From: Ceratobasidium sp. AG-K | Lineage: Eukaryota; Basidiomycota; Agaricomycetes; Cantharellales; Ceratobasidiaceae | Assembly (NCBI GenBank): GCA_037039685.1 | Contig: JAWNGF010000001.1 | Span: 3,038,001 to 3,102,000, forward strand | DNA length: 64,000 nt | Reading direction: 5' to 3' | Part shown: piece after piece, positions 1 through 9,898 of the stretch | Numbering within the stretch: the first letter of the stretch is position 1 | How the letters are laid out: each line of letters begins with the position of its first letter | The notes under the pieces: generated by a model | What the model saw: only the letters and a program-made list of their open reading frames with translations | What the model was told of the DNA's origin: nothing | The model's database searches: none | Position numbers and translations under genes: made by a program

Positions 1-748
1 TCCCAAAGGTCGAGTTCCAAAAACGCATCGGAGAAATGATCTCCAAGTACGCAGCTGAAGGTCCACTGTTCCTCGTCTTCCACGATCGATATGGCGACGT
101 CAAGTATGCTGAGCCCATGCTAGGCAGTATATACACTAGCTTTACTGATGGTCGTTCCCACCAGATATCTTCATCAACTCGAGGTCCCCGGAATAGAAGA
201 TCTTGCTTCTATACCAAACACACCACCTGGCCCCGGGTTGTACTGCGTGGACACAGTGGGTGCTCGCCCTCTGACGTAGCGCCTTGCACTGCTCATTCCT
301 TGGTAGAAAGACATGTTTTCCGCTCTAGAAGGCGACTCTAAGCAGCAACGTGGACTCGAGCGTGCTTGCCTTTTACTCAAGATCCATGGCTTTGCGCACC
401 CGCACAATGCCGGGAACGATGCACATGTGAGTCTCGTTGTCATGCACGATCTTTTCGCGGGGCCCGGTTTCAATTTCCTCGCTTCTTCGTCTCGGGCTCG
501 TGACGCTAAATATCTTTACCTTTAGTACACAATGGAAGTACTTCGCGCAATGGCATCTGGCAAGCCTCTCGACTCTCAGCGCGAAGAACGTTGGCCAAAC
601 CAGACTGAAGTGCTGTTTGGAAATCAGCGGAGTGTCAAGGGTCAGTCGAACCTGAAGCATTGGTCAAACCTCATATTGACAATTACTGATCCTTGCTATA
701 GTTGAATTCACTGAGAGGGATCTCGATAGTGATGATGACTATTATTGA
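1..748 (+). CDS. Gfd2/YDR514C-like C-terminal nuclease-fold protein (5' partial)
   Basis: The gene runs in from the left edge, so its start is missing. Removing introns at 104-164, 256-306, 427-525 and 641-701 (all GT..AG) gives one open frame ending in an acidic ERDLDSDDDYY tail. What is seen: a beta-strand segment (GPLFLVFHDRYGDVKYL), then LYCVDTKDMFSAL, then the block HNAGNDAHYT near the C terminus. In the Gfd2/YDR514C-like family, which has an RNase H/DEDDh exonuclease fold, the HNAGNDA block carries the last catalytic-type His and Asp, and the HDR and VDT strands match the family pattern. Fungal members are linked to mRNA export (Gfd2) or nuclease roles; the substrate here is unknown. 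The short 51-nt intron at 256-306 uses a GTGGGT donor and was chosen because it restores the VDT-KDMFSAL strand. A Rex3 exonuclease of the same broad superfamily lies about 9 kb downstream. Confidence 0.75.
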
Positions 749-2080
749 ACACGAACCATGCGTACCGCTGTCACATTGTCAAAATCACGCAGCTCAAATC
801 CGGAGTACTGAGTATGCTTCTTGTGGAGTTGTACTGCATAACGAAAGGAATGGATTATTAGTCTGAAATACATTTGTGTTTTTTATCGAGCGTGCTTGAC
901 AACCAAAACGTACAGCAGGGGGACGCCAGGGCCTATTTGCTAGAAGTTTTGCCTGAAACTTGTTATCTAATGTTTATGTATAGTGGCGCAAAATGTCCCT
1001 CTATAGGGCTCACCATGATCAACTCAACTTGAGGTGCTCGATAGCATACAGCCTCGCAAATCTGTACCAGTTCTAGCCAAGTCAGTCGCGGCTTCCGAAA
1101 TACGAGTTCAGCCTGAACTAATTAACAGCACTGTATACGCTAACGCCTTGAACCGAGATGAGATCTTGTAACCTGGTGCTGACATGGGAGGAAGTGTGTA
1201 ACTTGAGAGCATTACTATGGGCTTCGGTCTGGGGTTTGTCATAAACCATTACGTTTCTCTGCGATGCCTTCAAAAATATGTGCGGTGCGTGAACAATCGG
1301 ATGAGTAGCGACTATTATGAATGAGAAGTGTTGTAAACGCTCGGGCATGCCCGCGCGATAGATCACGGGTCGCGTCGGCTCATCGAACCTAAGTACGCGG
1401 TCGTACCCGACCTATATCAGATGTCATAATGTCCATGCTGCGGCCCCGCGAGGTCTCGATTCGAGTGAGAAATTAATAAGCCTCGATCACGTATCAATGA
1501 TACGCAGCAAACGTAAGGGTGGATGATAACCAGCGCGCATGACGCCTACCTACTCGCAGTGGGGCAGAAATTTCTAGATTAGTCTCCATGCATCTGAAAA
1601 ATCCGATGATAAAGGCTTTGTTACTCATCGAGTAGACGACAAAGGCCTCCACTCAATCGCCGAGGTCGTTTCTGTGATGACTCAAGGCACGTAGAGTATC
1701 CGTGAATGGAGCCGGGATGAGGTGAATACATTGTTACCGGTTTTGGACATGGTTATGTTCGGGGTCGGAGGCCGGGTAGCCTGGCACCAGGCACAAGGGA
1801 TTATTCACGGCAGGACCCTAACAAGTCCCTGAATAAAGGGTCAACCGGTACTCGGTAGCAGTGCCGGACCGGAAACTGTGGGGGATCCAAAGATATCCCG
1901 GGTGACGATTGCCAAACCCCACGTCGTTCGTGCCGAGCCCGCCCGCCGAATCGTCGCGTTAGTCAAACATTTTTTCTAGCGTCACAGTTGCCAGATGGAT
2001 TTAAGGTGTGCTCGACGCCCAGAGTGCCCTATATCGGTCTCTCCCCTCTCCCCTGAGCATCCCCCGATACTTCGACTGTC
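749..2080. other. Intergenic stretch, no gene seen
   Basis: About 1.3 kb between the Gfd2-like gene and the MFS transporter. Only short open frames without recognisable family features occur. The last few hundred bases must hold the promoter of the transporter; I saw no clear TATA box. No repeats or RNA genes were recognised. Confidence 0.5.
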
Positions 2081-3999
2081 ATGAATCCGACAGCCTCTCC
2101 TCGCTTCGACCCAGACGAAGCAACTCCTATTCCCTCTAAGGCCCCTTCACTATCTGGGTTTGAGAAGGACGCTCGACCTAGCGAGTCAAGCCGAACTGGT
2201 ACTGGGTTTCCCCGCTCAGACACTGTCCGTTCGACAGCGACTGTTGTCAACGAGAAGGCACAATATACTGGTTCTGGCACTCTCGAAGATCCATATGTTG
2301 TGGACTGGGCGCCTGAAGATCCATCAAATCCTTTCAACTGGTCGCCAGCCAAGCGATGGAGGATTACTGCGATCGTGAGTTTTTGTTAATTTCTCTTTCG
2401 CCGTTGGTTAATTTATGTTCATCAGCTTGCAATGACCACTCTCTGTATCGCCTTTGCATCGAGTTCTTACTCGGGAGGGATCCAGTACATGATGGCTGAG
2501 CTTCATATGAGTCAGTACGTTGGTATCCTCGGTATTTCTCTATACGTCGTTGGCTTTGGCCTTGGTCCCTTGGTCTGGGGCCCTCTGTCCGAGGTGAGTT
2601 ACGCTTAGCTGGCTATCGCCCACAATACTCATTGTCCCTAGATGTATGGCCGGAGAGTAATCTTCCTGATTTCGTTCCTACCGTTCACCCTTTTCCATTT
2701 GGGTGGGGCATTGGCACACAACGTTCCGACTCTTTTGGTTACTCGATTCTTGGCTGGCTCATTCGGTTCCTCGCCGTTGACCAACGCTGGTGGCACCATT
2801 GCGGACATGTTCACCGCCAAGGATCGTGGTCTCGCCAGCGCCCTGTTTGCCATGGCACCTTTTGCTGGCCCTGTCCTTGGTCCCATCGTTGGAGTAAGTT
2901 CACGTTCCCGTTCGCCGATCAATGCCAGTGCTGACTGGTGTTATAGGGCTATATTTCTGAGTCTCGTGCGGGATGGCGATGGAACTTTTGGATTATGTTC
3001 ATCTTTTCTGCCGTAATGTTTGTGCTCAGTGCCCTATTTGTTCCCGAAACAGTAAGTATTTCTCGCCGAGCGGATTTCAACTCGTGCTGACAACGTTATC
3101 AGTTCGCCCCTGTCCTTCTCCGTCGCCGCGCCCGTCAGCTCCACGCCGAATCCGAGGGCAAGTTCCATTATGTCTCCAAGTACGAGAAAGGCAACAAGAA
3201 AACGTTTGGCGAGGTCATGAAGATCAATCTCAGCCGTCCTTTTGTGCTCTTGTTCCAGGAGCCAATCGTGTTGTTGTTCTCCATCTATACAGCGCTCATC
3301 TACGGCACTCTTTATGGCTTGTTCGCTGCATTCCCCGTTGTCTTCCAACGCGGTCGCCACTTCTCTCCTGGTGAAGGTGGCCTTGCCTTCCTCGGCGTCG
3401 GTCTTGGTATTGTGCTGGCCACGTGCTGCACTCCCATCAGCAACAAGATCTACTATCGTGCAATGGCCAAGGGTAACGGCGTTGCTCCTCCCGAAGCTCG
3501 TCTCGTCATGGCTTGCGTCGGGGCTATTTTGCTGCCTATCTCCATGACTTGGTTCGCCTGGACAACCTACCCATCCGTGCACTATATCGTCCCCATTATC
3601 GCAGGTGTTCCGTTCGGTGCCGGCATGCTCATGGTTTTCAACTCGGTCATCGGCTACCTCATCGACGCCTACACGCTCTATGCCGCTAGCGCACTCGCTG
3701 CCAACGCTGTCTTGCGCTCCATCATGGGTGCTGCATTCCCTCTCTTTACGCCCCGCATGTATGCGTCGCTCGGAGACCAATGGGCCTGCATGGTCTTTGC
3801 GTTCCTCGCACTCATATGCACACCGATGCCGTTCCTCTTTTATCGCTATGGACCTGCAATTCGGGCTCGATCCAAGTTCTCGGTTAGCCCACCTACTTCA
3901 TCAGGAAACCCAATTCCCGAAGTAGTCGAACGTGAGCTCGAACGAGAGGCAGATGTCGAAGCTGAAAAACGTCATGCTGAGGCTCGCTCGGCAGCGTAA
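2081..3999 (+). CDS. MFS transporter, DHA1 (drug/polyamine) type
   Basis: Five exons (introns 2375-2425, 2594-2641, 2894-2946, 3052-3102) encode about 570 residues. A polar N-terminal tail of about 95 residues ends in PEDPSNPFNWSPAKRW, the usual lead-in to helix 1 of fungal DHA1 transporters. Around residue 150 comes GPLSEMYGRR, the MFS motif A between helices 2 and 3. Further on are GAPFAGPVLGP-like helix-5 residues (FAGPVLGPIVG) and VPETFAPVLLRRRAR at the start of the central loop. The second half has six more hydrophobic segments and ends in a charged cytoplasmic tail rich in Glu and Arg. DHA1 members are plasma- or vacuolar-membrane proton antiporters for drugs, polyamines or organic cations; the substrate cannot be told from sequence. 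The start is the first ATG of the open frame. It is convergent with the dehydrogenase gene downstream. Confidence 0.88.
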
Positions 4000-4332
4000 A
4001 AAAGTCTGGTTGTTCCTGTGCATCTCATGATTCGTTCACGATTTGTTCTTTGCGATCGAGCTTTTTGTTGTCGTTTTTATCTTTGGGGCATAGTTTCCTT
4101 TGACTTTCACACGCATACTTTTGAGACACTCACACGCATCCTATCTTATTCGTTTTATCCATCCCTAGAATTGTTTCATAGAATTGCAGTGTATGCACAA
4201 TAATACGGTTGAAATGTACCGCTACTACAACTGGTAGTTTGAGAAATCAAAAGTTTTACCATTTTGCTTGCAAGTTGTTGGAGGTGCTTGAGTAAAATTC
4301 AATTTTATTTCACTATTACCAAAGTCCTCAAA
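4000..4332. other. Convergent 3' intergenic region
   Basis: This 333-bp stretch lies between the stop codons of the MFS transporter and the minus-strand short-chain dehydrogenase. It is AT-rich and pyrimidine-rich, fitting two 3' untranslated regions and their polyadenylation signals. No separate gene is supported. Confidence 0.5.
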
Positions 4333-5456
4333 CTATGCCTCTCGCCGGAACTCCTTAACAATGTCGTTGTTCCATTCCACAAACTGTCCCGAAAGCTCCG
4401 GTTTAGCACCAACCGACAGCCCAGCAATTACGTGGCCGGTGTCCTCAGGCTTAACAAGTTGAGATTCTGCATGTAGTTTGATAAATCTTTCATGCTCCTC
4501 TGCTTTCATCGAGGATAGTCCTATAAGGTGTTGAATATTTGAGGGAGGTGAGTACAAGCAGAGAGTTATCTTACCTTTTGATCTGATGATGCTTTGCATC
4601 TGCTCGGTACGTATGTCAGCAACCGTCATGTTGTATGCGGCTTGGCAGGAACTTCACCTCTGTATCAACCACCCCGGGTCGTACTGCGACAGATACGATG
4701 TCCTTTTCTTCATTTGCAAGGGTACTGTTCAATAATGGTTTAGTCAGGAAACGCGCGATTTGGCAGACATCATACGCACCGGGACAGGGAATTCAAAGCT
4801 GCTTTAGAGGCGCTGTAAGGCCCCCATCCAGCTACCCCTCCACTGGCGGCCCCAGAGCTATTACCATCAATAAGCTTAAGTAGTTGCGACATATATTCAC
4901 TGAGGTGCACCTGCCTAACAAAAATCACACGCCCACGAGCTTCGCGTAGTAAAGGCAAAGCGGCCTTGATCAAGTGGAGTGTAGAGAACAAGTTAACATC
5001 AAATGCTGTTTTCCAACCCTCAACGCTCGACTCTTGGGACTCTATGCGCCCCAAAGGGTCCAACGTTCCCGCGTTGAGGATCAGCCCGTCAAGACGACCA
5101 AACTTGGATTTAGCGAGGTCAACGGCAGAGATAGCTGATTCTTCTCTGGTTCTGTAATTCGTGTTTCCAGGGTCAGTGTTCGGTTTAGGTGTATGATATG
5201 CGGAACGTACACATCTCCCTCGTAAAGTGCTAGGCTATCCTGGTGCTCTGAGGCAAGAGCAGATATTTCCGAGGTTCGGGTACGAGATAGTGTGACCACC
5301 CGAGCTTTGTAGGATTTGAGTAGAGCACCGACAACAGCAAGTCCTATGCCGCTGTTTGTCGAGTAAGAAATGTCAAGACAGGACGTAGAGATGAGCGTAA
5401 AAGCAATATTACCGAGATGCACCGGTGACAATGATGACGGGTGCTGCCGAAGCCAT
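4333..5456 (-). CDS. Short-chain dehydrogenase/reductase (SDR)
   Basis: Seven exons give an SDR of about 250 residues. Introns (plus-strand positions) are 5352-5412, 5152-5210, 4858-4914, 4725-4779, 4600-4657 and 4521-4574. Seen in order: the nucleotide-binding motif TGASRGIG split by intron 1, an Asp in the EGDV strand, LNAG after beta-4, DVNLFS in helix alpha-E, catalytic Ser in VSSGAASGG, the catalytic YSASK (Tyr and Lys), and RPGVVDTE after beta-6. The tail (LVKPEDTGHVIAGL, ELSGQFVEW) resembles fungal SDRs near yeast Irc24/YIR035C and sepiapterin/benzil reductases, which reduce carbonyls with NADPH in the cytosol. The exact substrate is unknown. The intron at 4858-4914 uses a GC donor (AG|GCAGGT); only this choice joins IFV to SSGAAS in frame. 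The start codon lies 192 bp from that of the divergent AP-1 sigma gene. Confidence 0.87.
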
Positions 5457-5648
5457 GGTGGGTAACTTGGTGTTGTAGTCTTAGTTAACTGTAGCCTTTC
5501 GCACCACTTGTGAGTGGTGGGAACTTGGAATACTAGTCGAGTGACGAATATTGGATTTATGATTGTGGGATAATGTGGGATGCATCACGTGTTGCTGGGT
5601 GCCCTCGGCTGGCGCAGATAGCCGAGCCACGCATCGACGACGACCCAT
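5457..5648. promoter_or_regulatory. Shared divergent promoter, SDR / AP-1 sigma
   Basis: Only 192 bp separate the two start codons, so both 5' regions and promoters must sit here. A TCACGTG E-box-like core is present near 5586. No clear TATA box is seen for either gene. The role is inferred from gene layout alone. Confidence 0.5.
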
Positions 5649-6467
5649 CATGATTAACTACGTTCTTTTAGTATCCCGACAGGGTAATTTTAACAGTAAT
5701 AAAAAGCACGGGGAATTTACTGACGACTTTGAAACAGGAAAAGTTAGACTCGCGAAATGGTACTCGACAATGTCTCCCAAGGTCAAAACCAAGATTGTCA
5801 AGGACGTAACCCAGCTCGTTCTTGCTCGACGCACGCGCATGTGTAACTTTTTGGAATACAAAGGCGAGAAAACATAATAGCTCTAAAAACAGGTGGATTA
5901 TAACAGATGAGGGACTGGGTTAGATACCAAAGTCGTGTATCGACGTTATGCGTCGTTGTTTTTCGTCTGTGGCGTGACCTCGGGAGACAATGAACTTGTG
6001 ACTCTGGAGATTATTCATCGATACGTTGAGGTTTTGGACCGATATTTTGGGAATGTGAGTAGGCCGGGTCAAACTTGGTACCAAAGTCTGTTGGCTGACG
6101 CGTCGTCCAGGTCTGCGAGCTTGATTTGTACGTGCTAGGTTCTAGATAGCGTCAAGGAGAAGACTAATATTCCGAAAAGGATTTTCAACTTCCAGAAGGC
6201 CTATGCCGTATGTGCCGCCTAGACCTTTCACTTGCTTAAACTCACCCATTTATTGCACACCAGATCTTAGACGAATTGATCATTGCTGGTGAACTTCAAG
6301 AGTCCTCTAAAAAATCTGTCCTCCGAGTCGTAAGTCTTGGCCGCCCATTCTACCCATTTTTTTCATGCAAATTCCGCCTTCGATATTAGGTCGCCCAATC
6401 GGATGCCATTGAAGAAACCGAAAATAGTGAGGACAGCCTGGCCCGACTGGGCTCTCGTAGTGCATAA
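5649..6467 (+). CDS. APS1: AP-1 clathrin adaptor complex subunit sigma
   Basis: Seven exons encode about 156 residues, the normal size of a sigma adaptin. Introns are 5683-5737, 5864-5923, 6055-6110, 6128-6179, 6208-6263 and 6330-6389. The protein starts [20 protein letters not shown] and continues with [60 protein letters not shown] and [16 protein letters not shown], which are hallmark sigma-adaptin blocks. The form is nearer AP-1 sigma (yeast Aps1, fission yeast Vas2) than AP-2 or AP-3 sigma. As the small subunit it pairs with gamma adaptin and helps bind dileucine sorting signals at the trans-Golgi network and endosomes. The start was chosen because MINY is the universal N terminus. Intron 5864-5923 has a GC donor (AAG|GCGAGA); reading it as an intron is needed to join LEYK to DTKVVYRR. 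The C-terminal tail ([12 protein letters not shown]) is lineage-specific. Confidence 0.95.
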
Positions 6468-6776
6468 CTAGACAGACATTCAATTGCTATCTTTTTTGTT
6501 CCCTCCTGCCTTTCAATGCATTATTTATGCCTAGTGGGCGATGCACTCAAAGAATCTGGCCTCTAGCGAGAATGGGAGTGATATTTGTACGTACTCTGTG
6601 CTGTTCGGGCAATAGGTCTGACAAGGTTGACAGGTATACAAAGCACAAGCAATTTCCTATCTGGTCTTGTAGTTCTCAGTGCATTGAGTTACTAAATTAA
6701 TTAATGCAATTATATCGGAGTATTACATAGATAATGATGGTATCACATTCCTACAAATCCCAGGAAAGATGTTCAA
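6468..6776. other. Convergent 3' intergenic region
   Basis: About 309 bp lie between the stop codons of AP-1 sigma and the minus-strand ceramide synthase. The stretch is AT-rich, fitting two 3' untranslated regions. No gene is seen in it. Confidence 0.5.
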
Positions 6777-8672
6777 CTAGTCACTCTTCTCGTCGTCTTC
6801 GTCATCTTCGTGGTCTCCGTCGTTCTCGTCATCAGATCGGTCGTCGTCAACTTTATCCAGATCCGGGGCGAAAATGGCCCTGCGAAAGCCAGTCACCGAA
6901 TCAGAACAGTTTAGGGTAATACTCAGTCGTGACGTAGACAAACCTGATGAGGATACGCCAAATCAGGAAGTACCAAAAGAGGTTGACCAACTGCAGGAGG
7001 AAGATGGGCAGGAAGATTTGGTACTTAACCCTATAGTAAGTCTGGATTAGTGATGGCGGACCAAAGTATTAGCTACAGCACTTACCACCAGGGCATGAAC
7101 AAGCCAGCTCGTGCGTTCATAACTCGATTTTCCTCTCTGAAAAACATGTATCAAGTCAGCCGAGAGTGTATGCGCAACGAACTCAACTTACGGAATGAGG
7201 TCGAATTCGAACCATACAGAGTACAAGATCACGAAGTTAAGCCAGTGGCGGGTGTAGCTGGAGGTTCGGATAGGTCAGCGCAACTCAGGTGCATGGTGCG
7301 GTTGCACTTGCCTCCATACGATCGTGAACCATCCGAATGACACGAATTTTGTCTTATTCATCCTCAGATAGTTGAAGATCTTAGAGAGCTGGGTCCCGTT
7401 TCTATCTCAGCAAAATTCAGTCAATGGACTTGACCGCAAACTCACCGCCAAAAAGATGTCGGACACGTCCATAGTAATGAAAACAGCATTGCCGATCCAG
7501 GTAAGATTGACAATGTAGCTAGAGCTGATCAGGTAGATCGTCACAAGATGGTGAATCACGAGCTCGGTAAAGTCTTTTCGAGGCTTTTCGAGGCCAAGCA
7601 CCAAGACGAACAACTGTTGGGTCCAGTACGATGCCTGCAGCAAGTAGTACGACTTCATCAGGGGGGTCATTCTCCAATGGGGATATTCTGCACGGATGAT
7701 GAGTCTCATCGTTTCGCAAATCGTTTCAACTAACCTAGCCAAAAATGCTCCGTATTGAACCACCATGTCGGCATTTGGCTCATCACATACAAGCCAAGAG
7801 ATCCAAAGAATCCAAAGTACAATACAGCATATCCTTGCTCGGCGAATCTGCATAGGAACATGTCTAAGCAGGGGGTGAGCCTAAACGAGCATGCATGGCA
7901 AACCTGTCAAGCTTTGATTCCTTGCGTATCCCCAACGACCTTGCAATAGGCCGGATAACGTACATGGTCACCGATTGTCGGACGAAGGAGAAGAAAACGA
8001 CATAGTATGCTAGGAAGGCGAGGTCCTGGACTCGGTCGTTCAGCTCCAGAGCCTAGGAAAGAGAAGGAACCTAAGACGACTAACCCAATATCCTTTTCCG
8101 TACCGAGGATCTTCGGGCGATGAGTCTGTGAGGTAGTAGAGATGAAGAGTAGAGGCGCGAATGGGTTGGAGAGGTTCCTCTTTAGAACGTATCGTGTGAG
8201 CAGTTCGAAGTTGGCATATAAAACGATAGGGATTAACAGAAGCTTGAAAGATGAGGCTAAGGGACAAAATATATGAGGCTAAGATCTACGGAATGTTCAG
8301 TCTACCCACCTGGCTCTCTCATCCATCGCATAGTCTTGATGTCAAGCCACAATCCCTTGGGCTCTTCGACCGTCCCGGTCCCGGGCAAAAGCATGGATCG
8401 CTTCTCATTGACTCGCTTGAGCCTTGAATTATTAGCCAGAGAGTTTATGCTCGGACTGCCGCTTGGGGTCGCATCTGGAGTACCGTCGAGCATGGCTCCA
8501 GCAATATGATGCGCAGGATCTTGCCTAAGGACGACAATGAATAAAAGTCGACCAAACCGTCTCATAAAACGCACTCTATGCTATCCAAGGTGTCTTTGAT
8601 CGAGCCAGCCCGTGGCCGAATCTTGCTTTTTGGCACCCGCAGACGGGCAGTCGAGGACTCGCTTTCAGACAT
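6777..8672 (-). CDS. LAG1: Ceramide synthase (Lag1/Lac1, TLC domain), frame apparently broken near 8140
   Basis: Ceramide synthase condenses a sphingoid base with fatty acyl-CoA in the ER membrane. About eleven exons can be assembled from the start at 8672. The cytosolic N terminus is followed by helix 1 (KLLLIPIVLYANFELLTRYV), RNLSNPFAPLLFIS, DPRYGKGYW joined to DLAFLAYYVVFFSFVRQ, and the Lag1 motif with the active-site pair HH (VIHHLVTIYLI) and FITMDVSDIFLA. Then come KIFNYLRMNKTKF, YTRHWLNF, NARAGLFMPWW and LVNLFWYFLIWRIL. The C-terminal tail is very acidic (DDDRSDDENDGDHEDDEDDE), as in yeast Lag1/Lac1, where CK2 phosphorylates it. Oddity: LLFIS and YLTDSSPEDPRYGKGYW lie in different frames only a few bases apart near 8134-8143, so one base appears to be missing. 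Intron 7258-7311 has a GC donor (AG|GCAAGT). Family assignment is sure; whether the copy is functional is not. Confidence 0.88.
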
Positions 8673-8909
8673 GGCTAAAGTTGAAGGAGAGGATTCAAGT
8701 AGACTGAAGTGATCAAGGCTGTCGGCAAGAGGCAAGGGTTGGGGAGAACTGGTGTGAGAACGGAGCTGTCTTTAAATAAATACGGGCCTCGGCCGCCATG
8801 TCGTTGACTGACCAAGGACCACAGGAACTCCCACGCATCAAATCAAGCGCCGAGGTCACGGATCATTTGAGCACTGAAATAGCCATCCTTCGACTCTGTT
8901 TCTGACACA
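8673..8909. promoter_or_regulatory. Shared divergent promoter, ceramide synthase / PSF2
   Basis: The two start codons are 237 bp apart and face away from each other. An AT-rich TTTAAATAAATA block near 8771 could serve as a TATA-like element for the ceramide synthase side. Function is inferred from position only. Confidence 0.45.
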
Positions 8910-9757
8910 ATGGCCCTACCGCCGGCACTCCTCCATGGCACAACACCACAAGAGCTCGAGTTTATTGCTGCCGAGGAACTAGTCGAGATTGTCCCAACTA
9001 TATCGATGGAGAGGATAAGGTTGATGTCGGTGCGCACGGGTTGAACCGTTTAGGATTATTCATGACCTGAACGCAAGTCGCGTGGGCAGTAGGGCGTTTA
9101 CGGGCCATTTAGGCCTCCAGCACGCACAAAAATACCACTTTGGTTCGCCGCGAACCTCAAGCTTAAGCGGAAGTGTTATATTGTTCCTCCTGAATGGCTA
9201 AACGTCGGCGAGTAACTGCGACTCGGGCTCATCTGTGGCGAAACCTAACCCGTACATCGTATTTCAGAATGGCTTCAAGATAAGTTGAAAGAGGAGACTA
9301 CGCAAGATGGTTTCAGCAAGATGCCGTTCCGGTATATTGAGAAATCCAAGCTTCTATTGGATGTGTGAGTCCTTGGTATGTATACTTGGCATCAACTCAA
9401 CTTGAGCAGGGCATACGAGGATGTCCCCTCTTCAGAACGCGTAAGGAACTTACTCAAGGATATTCGTGAGGCAAGACAGGCAAAAATCCGCGCTAGCTTG
9501 AAAGACCTAGATCACCTTCAGCTAGCGGCAAGTTCGTCTCCTTAACCAGCACCAACTTGCGCTCACCTATCGTCTAGTTCCCTAACATCTGCGCGATGGA
9601 AATCAACGAACTTCGCCCATTCTTTCTCAAAGCGATGGAGGTCAAGGGCAAATTGTTCGTTGCCCCAGCGGGGGACGAAACTACTATGGCTGGTACGGCG
9701 GATGCAACCTTCGGCAGTGGGTGGGCGAATAATTCGTTCGACATGGACACTTCATAA
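8910..9757 (+). CDS. PSF2: GINS complex subunit Psf2
   Basis: Five exons encode about 210 residues. The N terminus ([20 protein letters not shown], then EELVEIVP) and [56 protein letters not shown] and [14 protein letters not shown] are the diagnostic Psf2 blocks. Psf2 is one of four GINS subunits; GINS joins Cdc45 and Mcm2-7 into the CMG replicative helicase in the nucleus. Introns are 9030-9092, 9208-9267, 9365-9409 and 9538-9577. Two of the four have GC donors: GCGAGT at 9208 and GCAAGT at 9538; the latter intron is only 40 nt. Both are needed to keep the conserved frame ([22 protein letters not shown]). The C terminus is a short Gly/Thr/Asn-rich tail. The start is the first ATG and gives the family N terminus. 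The gene is convergent with REX3, with 141 bp between stops. Confidence 0.94.
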
Positions 9758-9898
9758 CGTCGGGTATATCCGTCTCGTTCCCGCTCTATTACGGGAAAGC
9801 AAATCGATAGCATGTGGAAAAGTGTAGAAATACAACTGTAGCGCGCAGAGTCCGGTATATCGCACAAATAAATAAGGATGAGAATAAAATCACAAAGG

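Noticed and set aside
3034..3780. 248-codon minus-strand open frame
   Set aside because: It lies opposite the last exon of the MFS transporter, whose frame has family motifs; the antisense frame is a codon-bias shadow.
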